Positions 8,567-17,612 of a stretch of 60,906 nt of DNA are shown here, one piece after another. The position numbers and the translations under genes are program-made. The number at the start of each line of letters is the position of its first letter. Within the stretch, counting starts at the first letter, position 1. The stretch is from Candidatus Bipolaricaulota bacterium (GTDB lineage: Bacteria > Bipolaricaulota > Bipolaricaulia > Bipolaricaulales > Bipolaricaulaceae), in NCBI GenBank assembly GCA_938084715.1, contig CALKES010000007.1, forward strand, positions 1 to 60,906, given 5' to 3'. The notes below the pieces were generated by a model, which saw nothing but the letters and a program-made list of their open reading frames with translations, was not told the origin of the DNA and searched no databases.

Positions 8567-9880
8567 CTACCCCTTCGTGGCGGCGGCGAACGCCTCCCCA
8601 AGGACCCCGAGCCCCTCGAGGAGGGCCTCGTCGGGGGTCACGAGGGGGACGAGGAACCGGACCACGTTCCCGTAGACCCCGGCGGTGGGGAAGATCACCC
8701 CCCGCTTCAGGGCCTCAAGCTGAACCTTCTTCGTCGTCTCGGGGTCCGGCTCGCGGGTCTTCCGGTCCCGAACGAGCTCGACCCCCACCATGGCCCCAAG
8801 CCCCCGCACGTCGCCGATGGCGGGGTAGGTCCGCTCCAGGGCCCGGAGCTCCCGGGTGAGGATCTCCCCGATTCGAACGGCCCGAGCGAGGAGCCCCTCC
8901 TCCCGGATCGCGTCGAGGACGGCCAGGGCCGCGGCGCAGGCCACGGGGTTCCCGCCGTACGTGGACCCGATCCCCCCCAGGACCGGCGCGTCCATCACCC
9001 CGGCCTTTCCGATCACCGCAGACAGCGGAAGCCCCCCAGCGATGGATTTCGCGACGCAGATGAGATCAGGCTCGACGTCGAAGTGCTCGCAGGCGAAGAA
9101 CCGCCCCGTCCGGCCGACCCCGCACTGGACCTCGTCGGCCACGAGGAGGAAGCCGTAACGGTCGGCGAGGTCCCGGAGGAAGGGGAGGAACTCCGGCGGA
9201 GGGACGATGAACCCCCCCTCCCCGATCACCGGCTCCACGACCACGCACGCCACCTCGTGGGGGTCAACCAGCGAGAGCATCCGCCGCTCGATCGCCTCCA
9301 TCGGGATCGGGTAGCGGTAGGGGTAGGGGTAGGGGAGGCGGTACACGTCCGGGGCGTAGGGCCCAAACCCCGCCTTGTAGGGAATGGCTTTGTGGGTCAT
9401 CGTCATCGCAAGAAGCGTCCGGCCGTGGAAGGCGTTGTCGAAGACGAGGACGGCCTTGCGGCCCGTGGCGGCCCGGGAGATCTTCACCGCGTTCTCCACC
9501 GCCTCGGCCCCCGAGTTGAAGAACGCGCACTTCTTCGGGGTTGGCCCCGGGGCGAGCTCGGCGAGGCGCGCGGCGAGCTCGACGTAGGGGTCGTAGGGGA
9601 CGGCGGTGAAGTCCGTGTGGAGGAAGGCGTCCACTTGGGCCTTGACCGCGGCCACGACCTTGGGGTGGTTGTGGCCGACGTTCATCACCCCCCACCCGCC
9701 GGAGAAGTCGAGGAACCTGTTTCCGTCCAGGTCCTCCACGACACACCCCTCGGCCCGCGCGGCGTAGAACGGGGCCAAAGGGGAAAGGGGTCGGGCCACG
9801 TACCGGTCCTTCTTGAACTGGACGGCCTTCGACTTCGGGCCAGGAACCTCCGTGACGAGCCGAATGTACTTGCGGGCCAT
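8567..9880 (-). CDS. Class III PLP aminotransferase (4-aminobutyrate transaminase-like)
   Basis: A 437-residue fold-type I aminotransferase, subgroup III. It shows LDFSGGWGVMNVGHNHP, the PLP-phosphate site NSGAEAVENAVKISR, AFHGRT, VVVEPVIGEGG, the cofactor Asp in LLVADEVQCGVGRTG, and the Schiff-base Lys in CVAKSIAGGLPL. Closest recalled families are GabT and ornithine/acetylornithine aminotransferases. The acceptor is probably 2-oxoglutarate or pyruvate; the amine donor cannot be fixed from sequence. ATG 9880 has AGGAGG six bases upstream, so a longer open frame reaching 10150 is not used. It lies between the RNase Z-like and hydrolase genes in one minus-strand run. Confidence 0.85.
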   Translation of the reverse strand: MARKYIRLVTEVPGPKSKAVQFKKDRYVARPLSPLAPFYAARAEGCVVEDLDGNRFLDFSGGWGVMNVGHNHPKVVAAVKAQVDAFLHTDFTAVPYDPYVELAARLAELAPGPTPKKCAFFNSGAEAVENAVKISRAATGRKAVLVFDNAFHGRTLLAMTMTHKAIPYKAGFGPYAPDVYRLPYPYPYRYPIPMEAIERRMLSLVDPHEVACVVVEPVIGEGGFIVPPPEFLPFLRDLADRYGFLLVADEVQCGVGRTGRFFACEHFDVEPDLICVAKSIAGGLPLSAVIGKAGVMDAPVLGGIGSTYGGNPVACAAALAVLDAIREEGLLARAVRIGEILTRELRALERTYPAIGDVRGLGAMVGVELVRDRKTREPDPETTKKVQLEALKRGVIFPTAGVYGNVVRFLVPLVTPDEALLEGLGVLGEAFAAATKG

Positions 9881-9890
9881 CGCTCCTCCT

Positions 9891-10742
9891 CTACTCGATT
9901 TCCACAAGTTCCCCCGGGGGAATGAGCCTGACCTTGAACGGGAGGCCTTTCTTCTCGATCTCCCGGGCGAGGCCGGCGAGATCCCCCCGGTAGCGGCTGG
10001 AGAGGTGGAAGATGATGAGCTCTTTCTCCACCCCCGCCTTCTGGGCGACCTCGATCGCCTCCCAAACGGTGGCGTGTTTGTACTCTTTCCGGTCCGCGTC
10101 GGCAAGGAACGTCGCCTCGTGGAGGAGGACCTCGGTTCCCCGGACCGCATCGGGGTTCAAGGGAACGGAGTCCCCCCCGTAGGAGAAGAGGATTTGGGTG
10201 TACTCCTCGGAGATCTCGTCCTTCTTCCCCGCCTGGACGAGGGCCACGATCTCCTCCTGGGGGAGGTCGCGGAAGGGCTCCCGGAGCCGCCGCCGGACCT
10301 CGCACACGTTGTATCCTAAAGACGGCTCCCCCCGGGCGTGGACCGTCCCGAACGCCTCGATGTACCGGGGCATCCGGCCCTCCAGGAGGACGACCCGGTC
10401 CCCGGCCTGGAGGGGAATCCACTCCAGATCGTACTGGAGATTCCGGTTCGTCCGGGCGAAGTACCGGATGAGCTCGGAGACGAACGGGCTCCCGGCGGGG
10501 TAGTACACCCGGAGCTCCTTCTCGTGGTCCCCCATCGCGTTGTTGCGGATGTTGATGAGGCCCATGAGCCCAGAGATGTGGTCGGCGTGGCCGTGGGAGA
10601 GAAAGACGTGTTTGATCGCAAACACTCGGTTCTCGAGGGCCGTGCTCACCCCCTCCCCGCAGTCGAAGAGGATCCGGTCCGGGGCGTAGTACACCCACGT
10701 GGAGTAGAGGGCTTTAGAGAAGACGAGGGCCTTCATCGCCAT
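9891..10742 (-). CDS. RNase Z-like metallo-beta-lactamase-fold protein
   Basis: A 283-residue MBL-fold protein resembling ribonuclease Z, which trims tRNA 3' trailers. The zinc motif LSHGHADHISG is intact, the C-terminal motif LLHEATF is present, and FHLSSRY supplies the last His. An insert at about residues 140-170 corresponds to the flexible arm region. The usual RNase Z N-terminus (an LGT strand) is shortened, so another phosphodiesterase role is possible. The start is ATG 10742; TTG 10745 and ATG 10736 are in-frame alternatives. A tRNA-Pro gene elsewhere in the window already encodes CCA. Confidence 0.7.
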   Translation of the reverse strand: MAMKALVFSKALYSTWVYYAPDRILFDCGEGVSTALENRVFAIKHVFLSHGHADHISGLMGLINIRNNAMGDHEKELRVYYPAGSPFVSELIRYFARTNRNLQYDLEWIPLQAGDRVVLLEGRMPRYIEAFGTVHARGEPSLGYNVCEVRRRLREPFRDLPQEEIVALVQAGKKDEISEEYTQILFSYGGDSVPLNPDAVRGTEVLLHEATFLADADRKEYKHATVWEAIEVAQKAGVEKELIIFHLSSRYRGDLAGLAREIEKKGLPFKVRLIPPGELVEIE

Positions 10743-10781
10743 CAATCCTAACCGAAGGGGCCTCCCCGTCTCACGGTCCCG

Positions 10782-10809
10782 TGGACATAGGAAAGGATCG
10801 CGCTATACT
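10782..10809 (+). promoter_or_regulatory. Leaderless promoter of serS (TGGACA-N16-TATACT)
   Basis: TGGACA at 10782-10787 and TATACT at 10804-10809 are 16 bases apart. Only 8 bases separate the -10 box from the GTG start at 10818, and there is no Shine-Dalgarno. Transcription should begin at or next to the start codon. Confidence 0.75.
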
Positions 10810-10817
10810 GCCCCGCC

Positions 10818-12089
10818 GTGCTCGACCTCCGGTTGCTGCGCGCGGATCCCGAGGGTATGGAGCGGCGCCTGCGGCGCCGGGACCCGGGGATCGACCTCAA
10901 GCCCATCCTCGCCCGGGACGAGGAGCGGCGCCGGCTCTCGGCTCGAGCCGACGAGCTCCGCCGGAAGCAGAACGAGGCCTCGGAGGCGATGGCCCGCCTG
11001 GCCCGGGAGGGGAAGGCGGCCGAGCGGGATGCCCTTCGGGAGGAGCTGAAGGGGGTCGCCGCGGAGCGGAAAGCGGTCGAGGAGCGGCTTCAGGCCGTGG
11101 AACGGGAGCTCGAGGCCGCCCTCCTTGCCCTGCCCAACGTCCCCCACGACTCCGTCCCCGACGGGACGAAGGAGGAGAAGGTCGCCCTCCGCTCCTGGGG
11201 AGAGAAGCCCCAGTTCCCGTTTTCCCCCAAGCACCACGTGGCCCTGGCCCAGGCCTTGGGGCTTCTCGATCTTGAGCGGGCGGCCAAGGTGACCGGGGCG
11301 CGGTTTCCGATGTACACCGGGGACGGGGCGAGGCTCGAGTTCGCCCTCCTCCACTGGATGATGGAGCTCCACGCCCGGGAGCACGGGTACACCCCGGTCC
11401 TCCCCCCGATCCTCGCCAACCGGGCCTCCTTCGTGACCTCGGGGCAGTTCCCCAAGTTCGCCTCCGAGGTGTACGCCTGCCCCGAGGACGAGCTCTTCCT
11501 CAACCCCACCGCGGAGGCCCTCCTCGTGAACCTCCACCGGGACGAGGTCCTGGCGGAGGAGGACCTCCCCCGGAAGTACGTCGCCTACACCCCCTGCTTC
11601 CGCCGCGAGGCGGGGACCTACGGGGAGGAGGGGCGGGGGTTGATCCGGGTCCACCAGTTCAACAAGGTCGAGCTCTTCCAGTACACGACTCCCGAGACCT
11701 CGTACGGGGCACTGGAGGAGCTTGTCCGCCAGGCAGAGGCCGTCCTCCAGCGGCTTGGGCTTCACTACCGGGTGACCCTCCTCCCGGCCGGGGACCTCGC
11801 CCAGCAGGCGGCGAAGACGATCGACGTCGAGGTCTGGCTCCCGGGGCAGGGGCGGTACTACGAGGTCTCCTCGTGCTCAAACTGCGAGGACTACCAGGCC
11901 CGGCGGGGGAACATCCGCTACCGGCCGGCCGACGGGGGCAAGCTCCGCTACGTCCACACCCTGAACGGCTCGGCCCTCGCCACCTCGCGCCTGTTTGCGG
12001 CGATCCTCGAGCAGAACCAGCGGGAGGACGGGACGGTGGCCCTCCCGCCGCTTGTGGCCGACCTCCTGGGGAAGCCCGTCCTGGGCTAG
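10818..12089 (+). CDS. serS: Seryl-tRNA synthetase
   Basis: SerRS charges tRNA-Ser. The 423-residue class II synthetase begins with the long antiparallel coiled-coil arm (residues ~28-100, rich in Glu, Arg, Ala and Leu) that grips the tRNA variable arm. The catalytic core has motif 2 around PCFRREAGTYGEEGRGLIR, SSCSNCEDYQARR, and motif 3 near NGSALATSRL. GTG 10818 matches the conserved start (MLDLRLLRADPE) and sits directly behind a -10 box, so the mRNA is predicted to be leaderless. It converges with the RNase Z-like operon's upstream region and precedes a secreted-protein gene. Confidence 0.97.
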   Translation: MLDLRLLRADPEGMERRLRRRDPGIDLKPILARDEERRRLSARADELRRKQNEASEAMARLAREGKAAERDALREELKGVAAERKAVEERLQAVERELEAALLALPNVPHDSVPDGTKEEKVALRSWGEKPQFPFSPKHHVALAQALGLLDLERAAKVTGARFPMYTGDGARLEFALLHWMMELHAREHGYTPVLPPILANRASFVTSGQFPKFASEVYACPEDELFLNPTAEALLVNLHRDEVLAEEDLPRKYVAYTPCFRREAGTYGEEGRGLIRVHQFNKVELFQYTTPETSYGALEELVRQAEAVLQRLGLHYRVTLLPAGDLAQQAAKTIDVEVWLPGQGRYYEVSSCSNCEDYQARRGNIRYRPADGGKLRYVHTLNGSALATSRLFAAILEQNQREDGTVALPPLVADLLGKPVLG

Positions 12090-12181
12090 ACCGGCCCCGG
12101 GAGCGTGGCGCCGATCACAGACAGGAGCGGCTTGCGGCTGTACCATCTCCGGTAGTGCGTCAGTCCCGAAGGAGGGAGATC

Positions 12182-13852
12182 ATGCGCAAGGCGATTCTGT
12201 TGTGGATGGCATTGGCCTTGGGCGGGCTCTTGGCTCTGGCCCAGGGGTGGGTGGACCGCGGGCCGATCTACATCTACGGCGACGCCCAGTTCACCTGGGA
12301 GAACGGCGTCCTCAAGGGGAAGGGGACCCCGGAGGACCCCTACGTGATCGAGGGTTGGATCATCGATACCCGCGGCCACGACTACGGGATCTACATCGAC
12401 GGCACACGGGCCCACTTCGTGATCCGGGACTGCCAGATCCGCTACCCCCTGGAGAAGGCAGGGATCATGTTCAGCAACGTCCGCAACGGGCGGATCGAGA
12501 ACACCGCCATCTACGGGGGACGGGTGGGGATCCACCTCCTCGTCACCTCGGGGGTCGTGATCACCGGAACCGCGATCGGCTACTGCGACCACGGGATCGT
12601 CCTCGGGCCGGCGTCGGCCGGAAACCAGATCTACGGGAACTCGATTGTTCACTGCGGGTTCCCCGCCCGCCAGGAGGCCGGCCCCAACCAGTGGTACAAG
12701 GACGGCCGGGGGAACTTCTGGGGGGACTACCGGGGCGTGGACGGAAACGGGGACGGGATCGGCGACACCCCGTACGAGCTCGTCCCGGACCTCTATCCCC
12801 TGATGAAGGCCCCGGTGGAGCTCCCCCGGGGGGCCAGCCGCCTGAGCACGTTGGAGCTCGCGCGGTTGGGGGAGCGGGGGATCGTGGCCCTCGCCCCGGG
12901 GTCCCTCGTCCGCCTTGTGGCCCGGGACGTTGGGGTCGGGGTGGACCAGATCTTCTACCGCCTCGACGAGGGGACGTGGCTCATCTACAAGGACCCGTTC
13001 CCCCTTCCGAACCAGGCGATGGTCCGAATGGAGTACTACGCCGTCGATAAGCTCGGGAACCGAGAGCGCACCAAGCAGCTCGTGATCTACCTCGACATCG
13101 AACCCCCGGTGACCCGGATCGTGGCCGGCGACCCCCACTACTACGCCCCGGACGGGAAGCTGTGGATCACCTCCCGGACGAAGATCGAGCTCCGCTCGGA
13201 GGACGCCTCGGGGCTTGCCAACATCTTCTACCGGATCGAGGGCGGGGACTGGCGGGCCTACGTGGAGCCGTTCATCGTCCCTGGTCCCGAGGGCCCGTAC
13301 AAGATCGAGTACTACGCGATCGACCTCTACGGGAACCGGGAGGCAGTCCAGACGGCGATCCTGTGGAAGGACGACTCCGCCCCGGAGACGGAGACCCAAG
13401 CGGGAGGGCGGCCCCCTTTTGACGTGGGGGGGACGGGCCCGGTCGCCGCTCCTGGGCCGGCTCCCCAGCCGGTGCAGGCGCCTGTGACCCCGCCCGCGCC
13501 CCCCGCTCCTGCTGCCACGTACCGGATTACCCTTGCCGCGATCTCCCTCCTTGAGGGGACCGGGGGCCTCTGGACGTTCACCTACGCCCTGAACGGCGTG
13601 GAGAAGACCGTGGCCCGGGACGAGCTTCCCCTCGTCCTCTACACCGGGGAGGCCCGGCGGCTCTCCCTCACCCTGCGGGCCAAGGAGGGGCCGGAGCCCA
13701 CCACCGACGTGGGCGAGCACACCCTGACCCTCGCTCCGCCGTGGACCCTCGCCTCCTACGACCTGGAGGTCCCGGTGTACGTGGGGGGGGACCCAGCCTC
13801 GACCCTCCTTGGGGTGTGGCGGTTCACGGTGCTCATCCTCCCGGGGCCTTGA
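12182..13852 (+). CDS. Secreted NosD-like beta-helix protein with beta-sandwich repeats
   Basis: A 556-residue exported protein with a signal peptide at about residues 1-20 ending in LALAQG. Residues ~45-215 form a right-handed parallel beta-helix with repeated IxNxxI rungs and the NosD-type segment GNFWGDYRGVDGNGDGIGD, which probably binds calcium. Two related repeats of about 85 residues follow (~240-420), each with a YRIEGGDW-type strand and a YYAIDLYGN/YYAVDKLGN end, like OmpL47-type domains. A Pro/Ala-rich linker (~425-450) precedes a final beta domain. Likely a cell-surface carbohydrate-binding or adhesive protein; no catalytic motif was recognised. GGAGGG lies before ATG 12182. A strong hairpin follows the stop. 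Confidence 0.75.
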   Translation: MRKAILLWMALALGGLLALAQGWVDRGPIYIYGDAQFTWENGVLKGKGTPEDPYVIEGWIIDTRGHDYGIYIDGTRAHFVIRDCQIRYPLEKAGIMFSNVRNGRIENTAIYGGRVGIHLLVTSGVVITGTAIGYCDHGIVLGPASAGNQIYGNSIVHCGFPARQEAGPNQWYKDGRGNFWGDYRGVDGNGDGIGDTPYELVPDLYPLMKAPVELPRGASRLSTLELARLGERGIVALAPGSLVRLVARDVGVGVDQIFYRLDEGTWLIYKDPFPLPNQAMVRMEYYAVDKLGNRERTKQLVIYLDIEPPVTRIVAGDPHYYAPDGKLWITSRTKIELRSEDASGLANIFYRIEGGDWRAYVEPFIVPGPEGPYKIEYYAIDLYGNREAVQTAILWKDDSAPETETQAGGRPPFDVGGTGPVAAPGPAPQPVQAPVTPPAPPAPAATYRITLAAISLLEGTGGLWTFTYALNGVEKTVARDELPLVLYTGEARRLSLTLRAKEGPEPTTDVGEHTLTLAPPWTLASYDLEVPVYVGGDPASTLLGVWRFTVLILPGP

Positions 13853-13875
13853 GGACCAGGAAGCGGGCTTTCGCG

Positions 13876-13907
13876 GGGGAGGCGGCCCTCCAGGGCCGCC
13901 TCCCCTT
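13876..13907 (+). terminator. Hairpin terminator after the beta-helix gene
   Basis: A perfect 14-bp inverted repeat (arms 13876-13889 and 13892-13905) is followed by only two T. It lies 24 bases after the stop codon and abuts the putative glgA -10 hexamer TAAACT at 13909-13914. Confidence 0.6.
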
Positions 13908-13921
13908 GTAAACTCCCGGGG

Positions 13922-15331
13922 ATGAGGGTCCTCGTCGTTGCAGCCGAGCTCGCCCCCTTTGCCAAGGTAGGCGGCCTGGGCGACGTGATCTCCGGCCTTC
14001 CCCGGGCCCTGGCCCGGCTCGGGGTCGACGTACGGATCGCCATCCCGAAGTACCGGGGGGTCCCCGCGGGCCTCTTCCGGGGGGCGCTTTCCGTCCCGGT
14101 GGGGGGCGGGGAGCGGACCGGCGGGGTGTTCGAGGGGAAGCTGCCGAAGACCTCGGTTCCCGTCTACTTCCTGGGCCACGACCCCTACTTCGATCGCCCC
14201 GGGATCTACGGCGAGGGGGGGACGGGGTACCCCGACGAGCTCGAGCGGTTTGCCTTTCTCTCCCGGGCGGCGGTCGCGCTTCCGCGGTTCGTGGGCTGGG
14301 CCCCGGACCTTGTCCACGCCCACGACTGGCACACCGCCCTGGTCCCGGTTCTCCTTCGGGCGGCCGGTTCCCGGATCCGGTCCCTCCTCACGGTCCACAA
14401 CTTCGCCTACCAGGGTTCCTTTCCCCGGGAGCGGGGGGAAGCCCTGGGGCTCTCTCCGGAGGGGTGGCGGCTCGTCCTCCACGGGGACGGGATCAACCTC
14501 CTGGCCGGGGGCATTCGGGCGGCGGACTGGGTCACCACCGTGTCCCCCTCCTACGCCCGGGAGTGCCTGGCCGGCGCGGACGGCCTGGAGGGGGAGCTCC
14601 GCGCCCGGGGGGAGACGTTCTCCGGGATCCTCAACGGGATCGACACCGAGGCCTGGGATCCGGCCCGGGATCCCCACCTCTGGGCCCCCTACGCGGCCGA
14701 CGACCTCACGGGGAAGGCGGAGAACAAGCGCCGCCTTCGGGAGGCGCTTGGCCTGCGGGACGAGGTGGCCCCCCTCGTGGGGATGGTGGCCCGGCTCGTG
14801 GAGCAGAAGGGCCTCGACCTCGTGATGGCGACGTTCGAGCGGATGATGGCCCTGGGGATCCAGCTCGTGGTCCTGGGCGAGGGGGAGCGCCGCTATGAGG
14901 ACTTCCTCCGGGGGGCGGAGGCCCGCTACCCAGGCCGGGTCCGAACCCTCGTCCAATTCTCCGAGGAATGGGCTCACCGGATCGAGGCCGGGGCGGACAT
15001 GTTCCTCATGCCATCCCGGTTCGAGCCCTGCGGCCTGAACCAGCTTTACTCCCTGCGCTACGGGACCGTCCCGGTCGTCCACGCCACGGGCGGGCTCCGG
15101 GACACCGTGGTCGACTGCGGTCTGCGGGCGGAGTCCGGGAACGGGTTTGTGTTTGAAGCGTATACCCCGGAGGCGCTTCTGGAAGCCTTGGGCCGGGCGG
15201 TCCGCCTGTGGCGGGGGGACCCCGCGGCGTGGGGGAGGCTCGTCCGGCGGGGGATGGCCGAGGACCGCTCCTGGAACGGTCCGGCCCGGGAGTACCTCTC
15301 CCTGTACGAGCGGGTTCTCGGCCGCGGTTGA
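13922..15331 (+). CDS. glgA: Glycogen/starch synthase (GT5)
   Basis: GlgA extends alpha-1,4-glucan using ADP- or UDP-glucose. The 469-residue GT-B protein has the N-terminal ADP-binding KVGGLGDV, HAHDWHTAL, a TVHNFAYQG loop, NGIDTEAWDP, and the C-terminal nucleotide-binding FEPCGLNQLYSLRYGT and ATGGLRDTV segments. The start ATG lies 7 bases after a TAAACT hexamer with no Shine-Dalgarno, again fitting a leaderless mRNA. No other glycogen gene is adjacent, so glgA appears as a single-gene unit between a terminator and the transporter promoter. Confidence 0.95.
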   Translation: MRVLVVAAELAPFAKVGGLGDVISGLPRALARLGVDVRIAIPKYRGVPAGLFRGALSVPVGGGERTGGVFEGKLPKTSVPVYFLGHDPYFDRPGIYGEGGTGYPDELERFAFLSRAAVALPRFVGWAPDLVHAHDWHTALVPVLLRAAGSRIRSLLTVHNFAYQGSFPRERGEALGLSPEGWRLVLHGDGINLLAGGIRAADWVTTVSPSYARECLAGADGLEGELRARGETFSGILNGIDTEAWDPARDPHLWAPYAADDLTGKAENKRRLREALGLRDEVAPLVGMVARLVEQKGLDLVMATFERMMALGIQLVVLGEGERRYEDFLRGAEARYPGRVRTLVQFSEEWAHRIEAGADMFLMPSRFEPCGLNQLYSLRYGTVPVVHATGGLRDTVVDCGLRAESGNGFVFEAYTPEALLEALGRAVRLWRGDPAAWGRLVRRGMAEDRSWNGPAREYLSLYERVLGRG

Positions 15332-15355
15332 CGGGGGGGTGGCCCCGGCTACACT
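15328..15355 (+). promoter_or_regulatory. Promoter of the Liv-type substrate-binding protein gene
   Basis: TTGACG at 15328-15333 and TACACT at 15350-15355 are 16 bases apart. The -35 overlaps the end of glgA. A leader of about 27 bases with AGGAGG precedes GTG 15389. Confidence 0.75.
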
Positions 15356-15388
15356 TTCTTCATCTTTCCGCTTCAGGAGGTGTTCGAA

Positions 15389-16699
15389 GTGAGATCCCTC
15401 ATCTGCAGTTTCCTTCTCGCCGTCTCGGTGTTTGCCGTGGGGGTGTCGGGCCAGGTGATCCGCATCGGGGTTGTGGGCCCGATGGCGTACATCCAGGGGA
15501 AGCACCACTGGCAGGGGGCCGTTCTCGCGGCGGAGGAGATCAACGCTGCGGGCGGGATCACGGTCGGCGGCCGCACCTACCGGATCGAACTCGTTCAGGT
15601 GGACTCCAACGAGATGCAGCCCGGGCCCGACGCCGTGACCGCCGTCGAGCGGGCCATCACCGTGTCCAAGGTCGACTTCCTCGTGGGCGGGTTCCGCACC
15701 GAGGCCATGCTCGCCATGACCGAGGTGGCCTGCGACTACAAGAAGATCTTCCTCATCGCCGGGGCGGCGGAGAACAAGCTCCTTGAGGGCCGCGTGGACA
15801 AGAACTACAACCGCTACAAGTACCTGTTCCGCGTGACCCCGGCCCGCTCCACCTACCTGGCCCAGGCGGCGTTCATCCAGCTCCGGGAGGTGATGGACCT
15901 CTTCCGGCGGGAGCTGGGGATCGCCGAGCCCCGGGTGGCGATCCTCGCCGAGCAGGCGGAGTGGGCGACCCCCATCGTCACGTTCCTCACCCTCCAGGTG
16001 AACGCCCCCCTGGCCGTGGGTGGGCTCGGGGGAAGGCACGTCGGGACCTGGCGCCCGTCGGCCCTGGCCACGAGCCTGACCGCGGAGCTGACGGCGATCG
16101 AGCGGGCCGGGGCCCACATCGTGTTCACCGTGTTCTCCGGCCCGGTGGGGGTCGTGTTCGGCCGCGACTGGGGCCGGCTCCAGATCCCGGTGGCCGCGCT
16201 GGGGATCAACGTCGAGGCCCAGGCCCAGGGGTGGCTGGAGGCCACGGGAGGCTATGGGGCCTACGCGGCCACGGTCGGGATCTACGCCGACGGGGTGGCG
16301 GTGACCCCCCAGACCCTCCCGTTCATCGAGGCCTACCGGGCCCGGTTTGGGGAGCTCCCCCTCTACACCGCCGGGACCTACGACGCGATCTACATCCTGG
16401 CCGACGCGATCCGCCGGGCGGGGTCGCTGGGGACCGACGCGGTGATCGCGGCCCTCGAGGCCACGGACTACGTCGGGACCATCGGCCGGATTGTGCTGGA
16501 CAAGACCCACGACCCTCTGTGGGGCCCCGAGCACCTCACGGGCCTGGGGGTCCAGTGGCAGGATGGCGCCCCCAGGGCGTTCTGGCCCCGGGAGTGGCGG
16601 CCCGATCCCGGGAACCGCCCCGACTTCGTCGTCGGGTTCCCGGGGACCGTGCCGTACCAGATCCCGCCGTGGGTCGTCGTCCACTGGCAGGGGAAGTAG
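15389..16699 (+). CDS. ABC transporter substrate-binding protein, LivJ/LivK family
   Basis: A 436-residue exported type I periplasmic binding protein. Residues 1-20 are a signal peptide ending at VGVSGQ. The mature start IRIGVVGPMAYIQGKHHWQGAVLAAEEIN and DFLVGGF are typical of the family that binds branched amino acids, amides or aromatic and other small acids. GTG 15389 is chosen over GTG 15380 because AGGAGG sits 8 bases before it. It heads a plus-strand transporter operon with the two permeases. The ligand is unknown, and the linked acyl-CoA ligase and SPT-like genes suggest it may not be an amino acid. Confidence 0.88.
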   Translation: MRSLICSFLLAVSVFAVGVSGQVIRIGVVGPMAYIQGKHHWQGAVLAAEEINAAGGITVGGRTYRIELVQVDSNEMQPGPDAVTAVERAITVSKVDFLVGGFRTEAMLAMTEVACDYKKIFLIAGAAENKLLEGRVDKNYNRYKYLFRVTPARSTYLAQAAFIQLREVMDLFRRELGIAEPRVAILAEQAEWATPIVTFLTLQVNAPLAVGGLGGRHVGTWRPSALATSLTAELTAIERAGAHIVFTVFSGPVGVVFGRDWGRLQIPVAALGINVEAQAQGWLEATGGYGAYAATVGIYADGVAVTPQTLPFIEAYRARFGELPLYTAGTYDAIYILADAIRRAGSLGTDAVIAALEATDYVGTIGRIVLDKTHDPLWGPEHLTGLGVQWQDGAPRAFWPREWRPDPGNRPDFVVGFPGTVPYQIPPWVVVHWQGK

Positions 16700-16713
16700 A
16701 GGCTGATAACCTT

Positions 16714-16739
16714 GGGCCGGGCCCTTCGGGGCCCGGCCC
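16714..16739 (+). promoter_or_regulatory. Intercistronic hairpin with TTCG loop before livH
   Basis: A perfect 11-bp stem (16714-16724 / 16729-16739) closes a TTCG loop 5 bases before the livH ATG, and no Shine-Dalgarno is visible. It probably stabilises the upstream mRNA or partly terminates transcription, keeping the binding protein in excess over the permease. This effect is inferred. Confidence 0.55.
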
Positions 16740-16744
16740 CTTCC

Positions 16745-17611
16745 ATGATCGCCGATATCCTGGTCAGCGGCCTGGTCCGGAGCGGGGTGTACGCCATGCT
16801 CGCCCTGGGCTTTGGCCTTGTGTTTGGGGTGGGACGGATCCTCAACCTCGCCCATACCGCGTTCTACATGCTCGCCGCCTACGCGATTTTCGCCCTGGTG
16901 GGAGGCGGCCTGGGGATGCCCCTTGCCGCCCTCCTCGCCACCCTGGCTGTCGCAGGGATCGGGCTCGTCCTGTACAAGCTCTTCGTGGAGCCGGTGCGGG
17001 AGCTTGAGGCCACGGTCCTCCTCTCGACCCTGGCCCTCGCCGTCCTCATCCAGGAGGTGTGCCACGTCCTGTTCACCGCGGACCTCCTCTTCGTGCCGCC
17101 CGCGTTTCCAGGGTACACCTCCCTCGCCGGGGTTCGGGTGGGGCACCAGGAGGTGGCGACGTTGGTTCTGGCCGTGCTGAGCCTGATTGGGGTTCGGTTC
17201 GTCCTCGCCCGGACCCGACTGGGCCTCGCGATCCGGGCCTGCGCCCAGGACCGGGAGGTGGCGAACCTCATGGGGATGAACGTGAACCGGGTGACGGCGA
17301 TTGTGATGGCACTTGGATTTCTCCTCGCCGCCCTCGCCGGCCTCGCCGTTGCCCCCCTCTACCCCGTGGAGCCGCGGATGTGGACCCACCCCCTCGTGAT
17401 CGTCCTCGCCGCGGTGGTCCTCGGGGGCCTGGGAAGCCTCAAAGGCAGTGTCATCGGAGCGGTGATCCTGGCGTTTGCGGAGGTGTTGGTGGTGTTCCTG
17501 GTGCCCGGCGGTTCCTACCTCCGCACCGCCGTCGCCCTTCTGATCATGGTCGGGGTCTTTCTCCTTCGGCCCGAGGGGCTGTTTGGGGCGGGGATCCCCG
17601 AGGAGCGGTAG
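16745..17611 (+). CDS. ABC transporter permease, LivH family
   Basis: A 288-residue polytopic inner-membrane protein with about eight hydrophobic segments. The signatures LVRSGVYAMLALGFGLVFGV and LNLAHTAFYML at the N-terminus, and the cytoplasmic loop AIRACAQDREVANLMGMNVNRV that contacts the ATPase, define LivH. It forms the translocation path with the next gene's product. ATG 16745 has no Shine-Dalgarno and directly follows a strong hairpin, so its translation may depend on upstream ribosomes. The LivM start lies just beyond the stop. Confidence 0.9.
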   Translation: MIADILVSGLVRSGVYAMLALGFGLVFGVGRILNLAHTAFYMLAAYAIFALVGGGLGMPLAALLATLAVAGIGLVLYKLFVEPVRELEATVLLSTLALAVLIQEVCHVLFTADLLFVPPAFPGYTSLAGVRVGHQEVATLVLAVLSLIGVRFVLARTRLGLAIRACAQDREVANLMGMNVNRVTAIVMALGFLLAALAGLAVAPLYPVEPRMWTHPLVIVLAAVVLGGLGSLKGSVIGAVILAFAEVLVVFLVPGGSYLRTAVALLIMVGVFLLRPEGLFGAGIPEER

Positions 17612-17612
17612 G

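Noticed and set aside
9301-9345. Short tandem GGGTAG-like repeat, considered as a regulatory repeat
   Set aside because: It encodes Tyr/Pro codons (YPYPYRYP) inside the aminotransferase gene and is explained by coding.
12086-17389. A 1767-residue open frame on the minus strand
   Set aside because: It is antisense to the beta-helix, glgA and Liv genes, is very rich in Pro, Gly, Arg and His, and shows no domain. It results from high GC.
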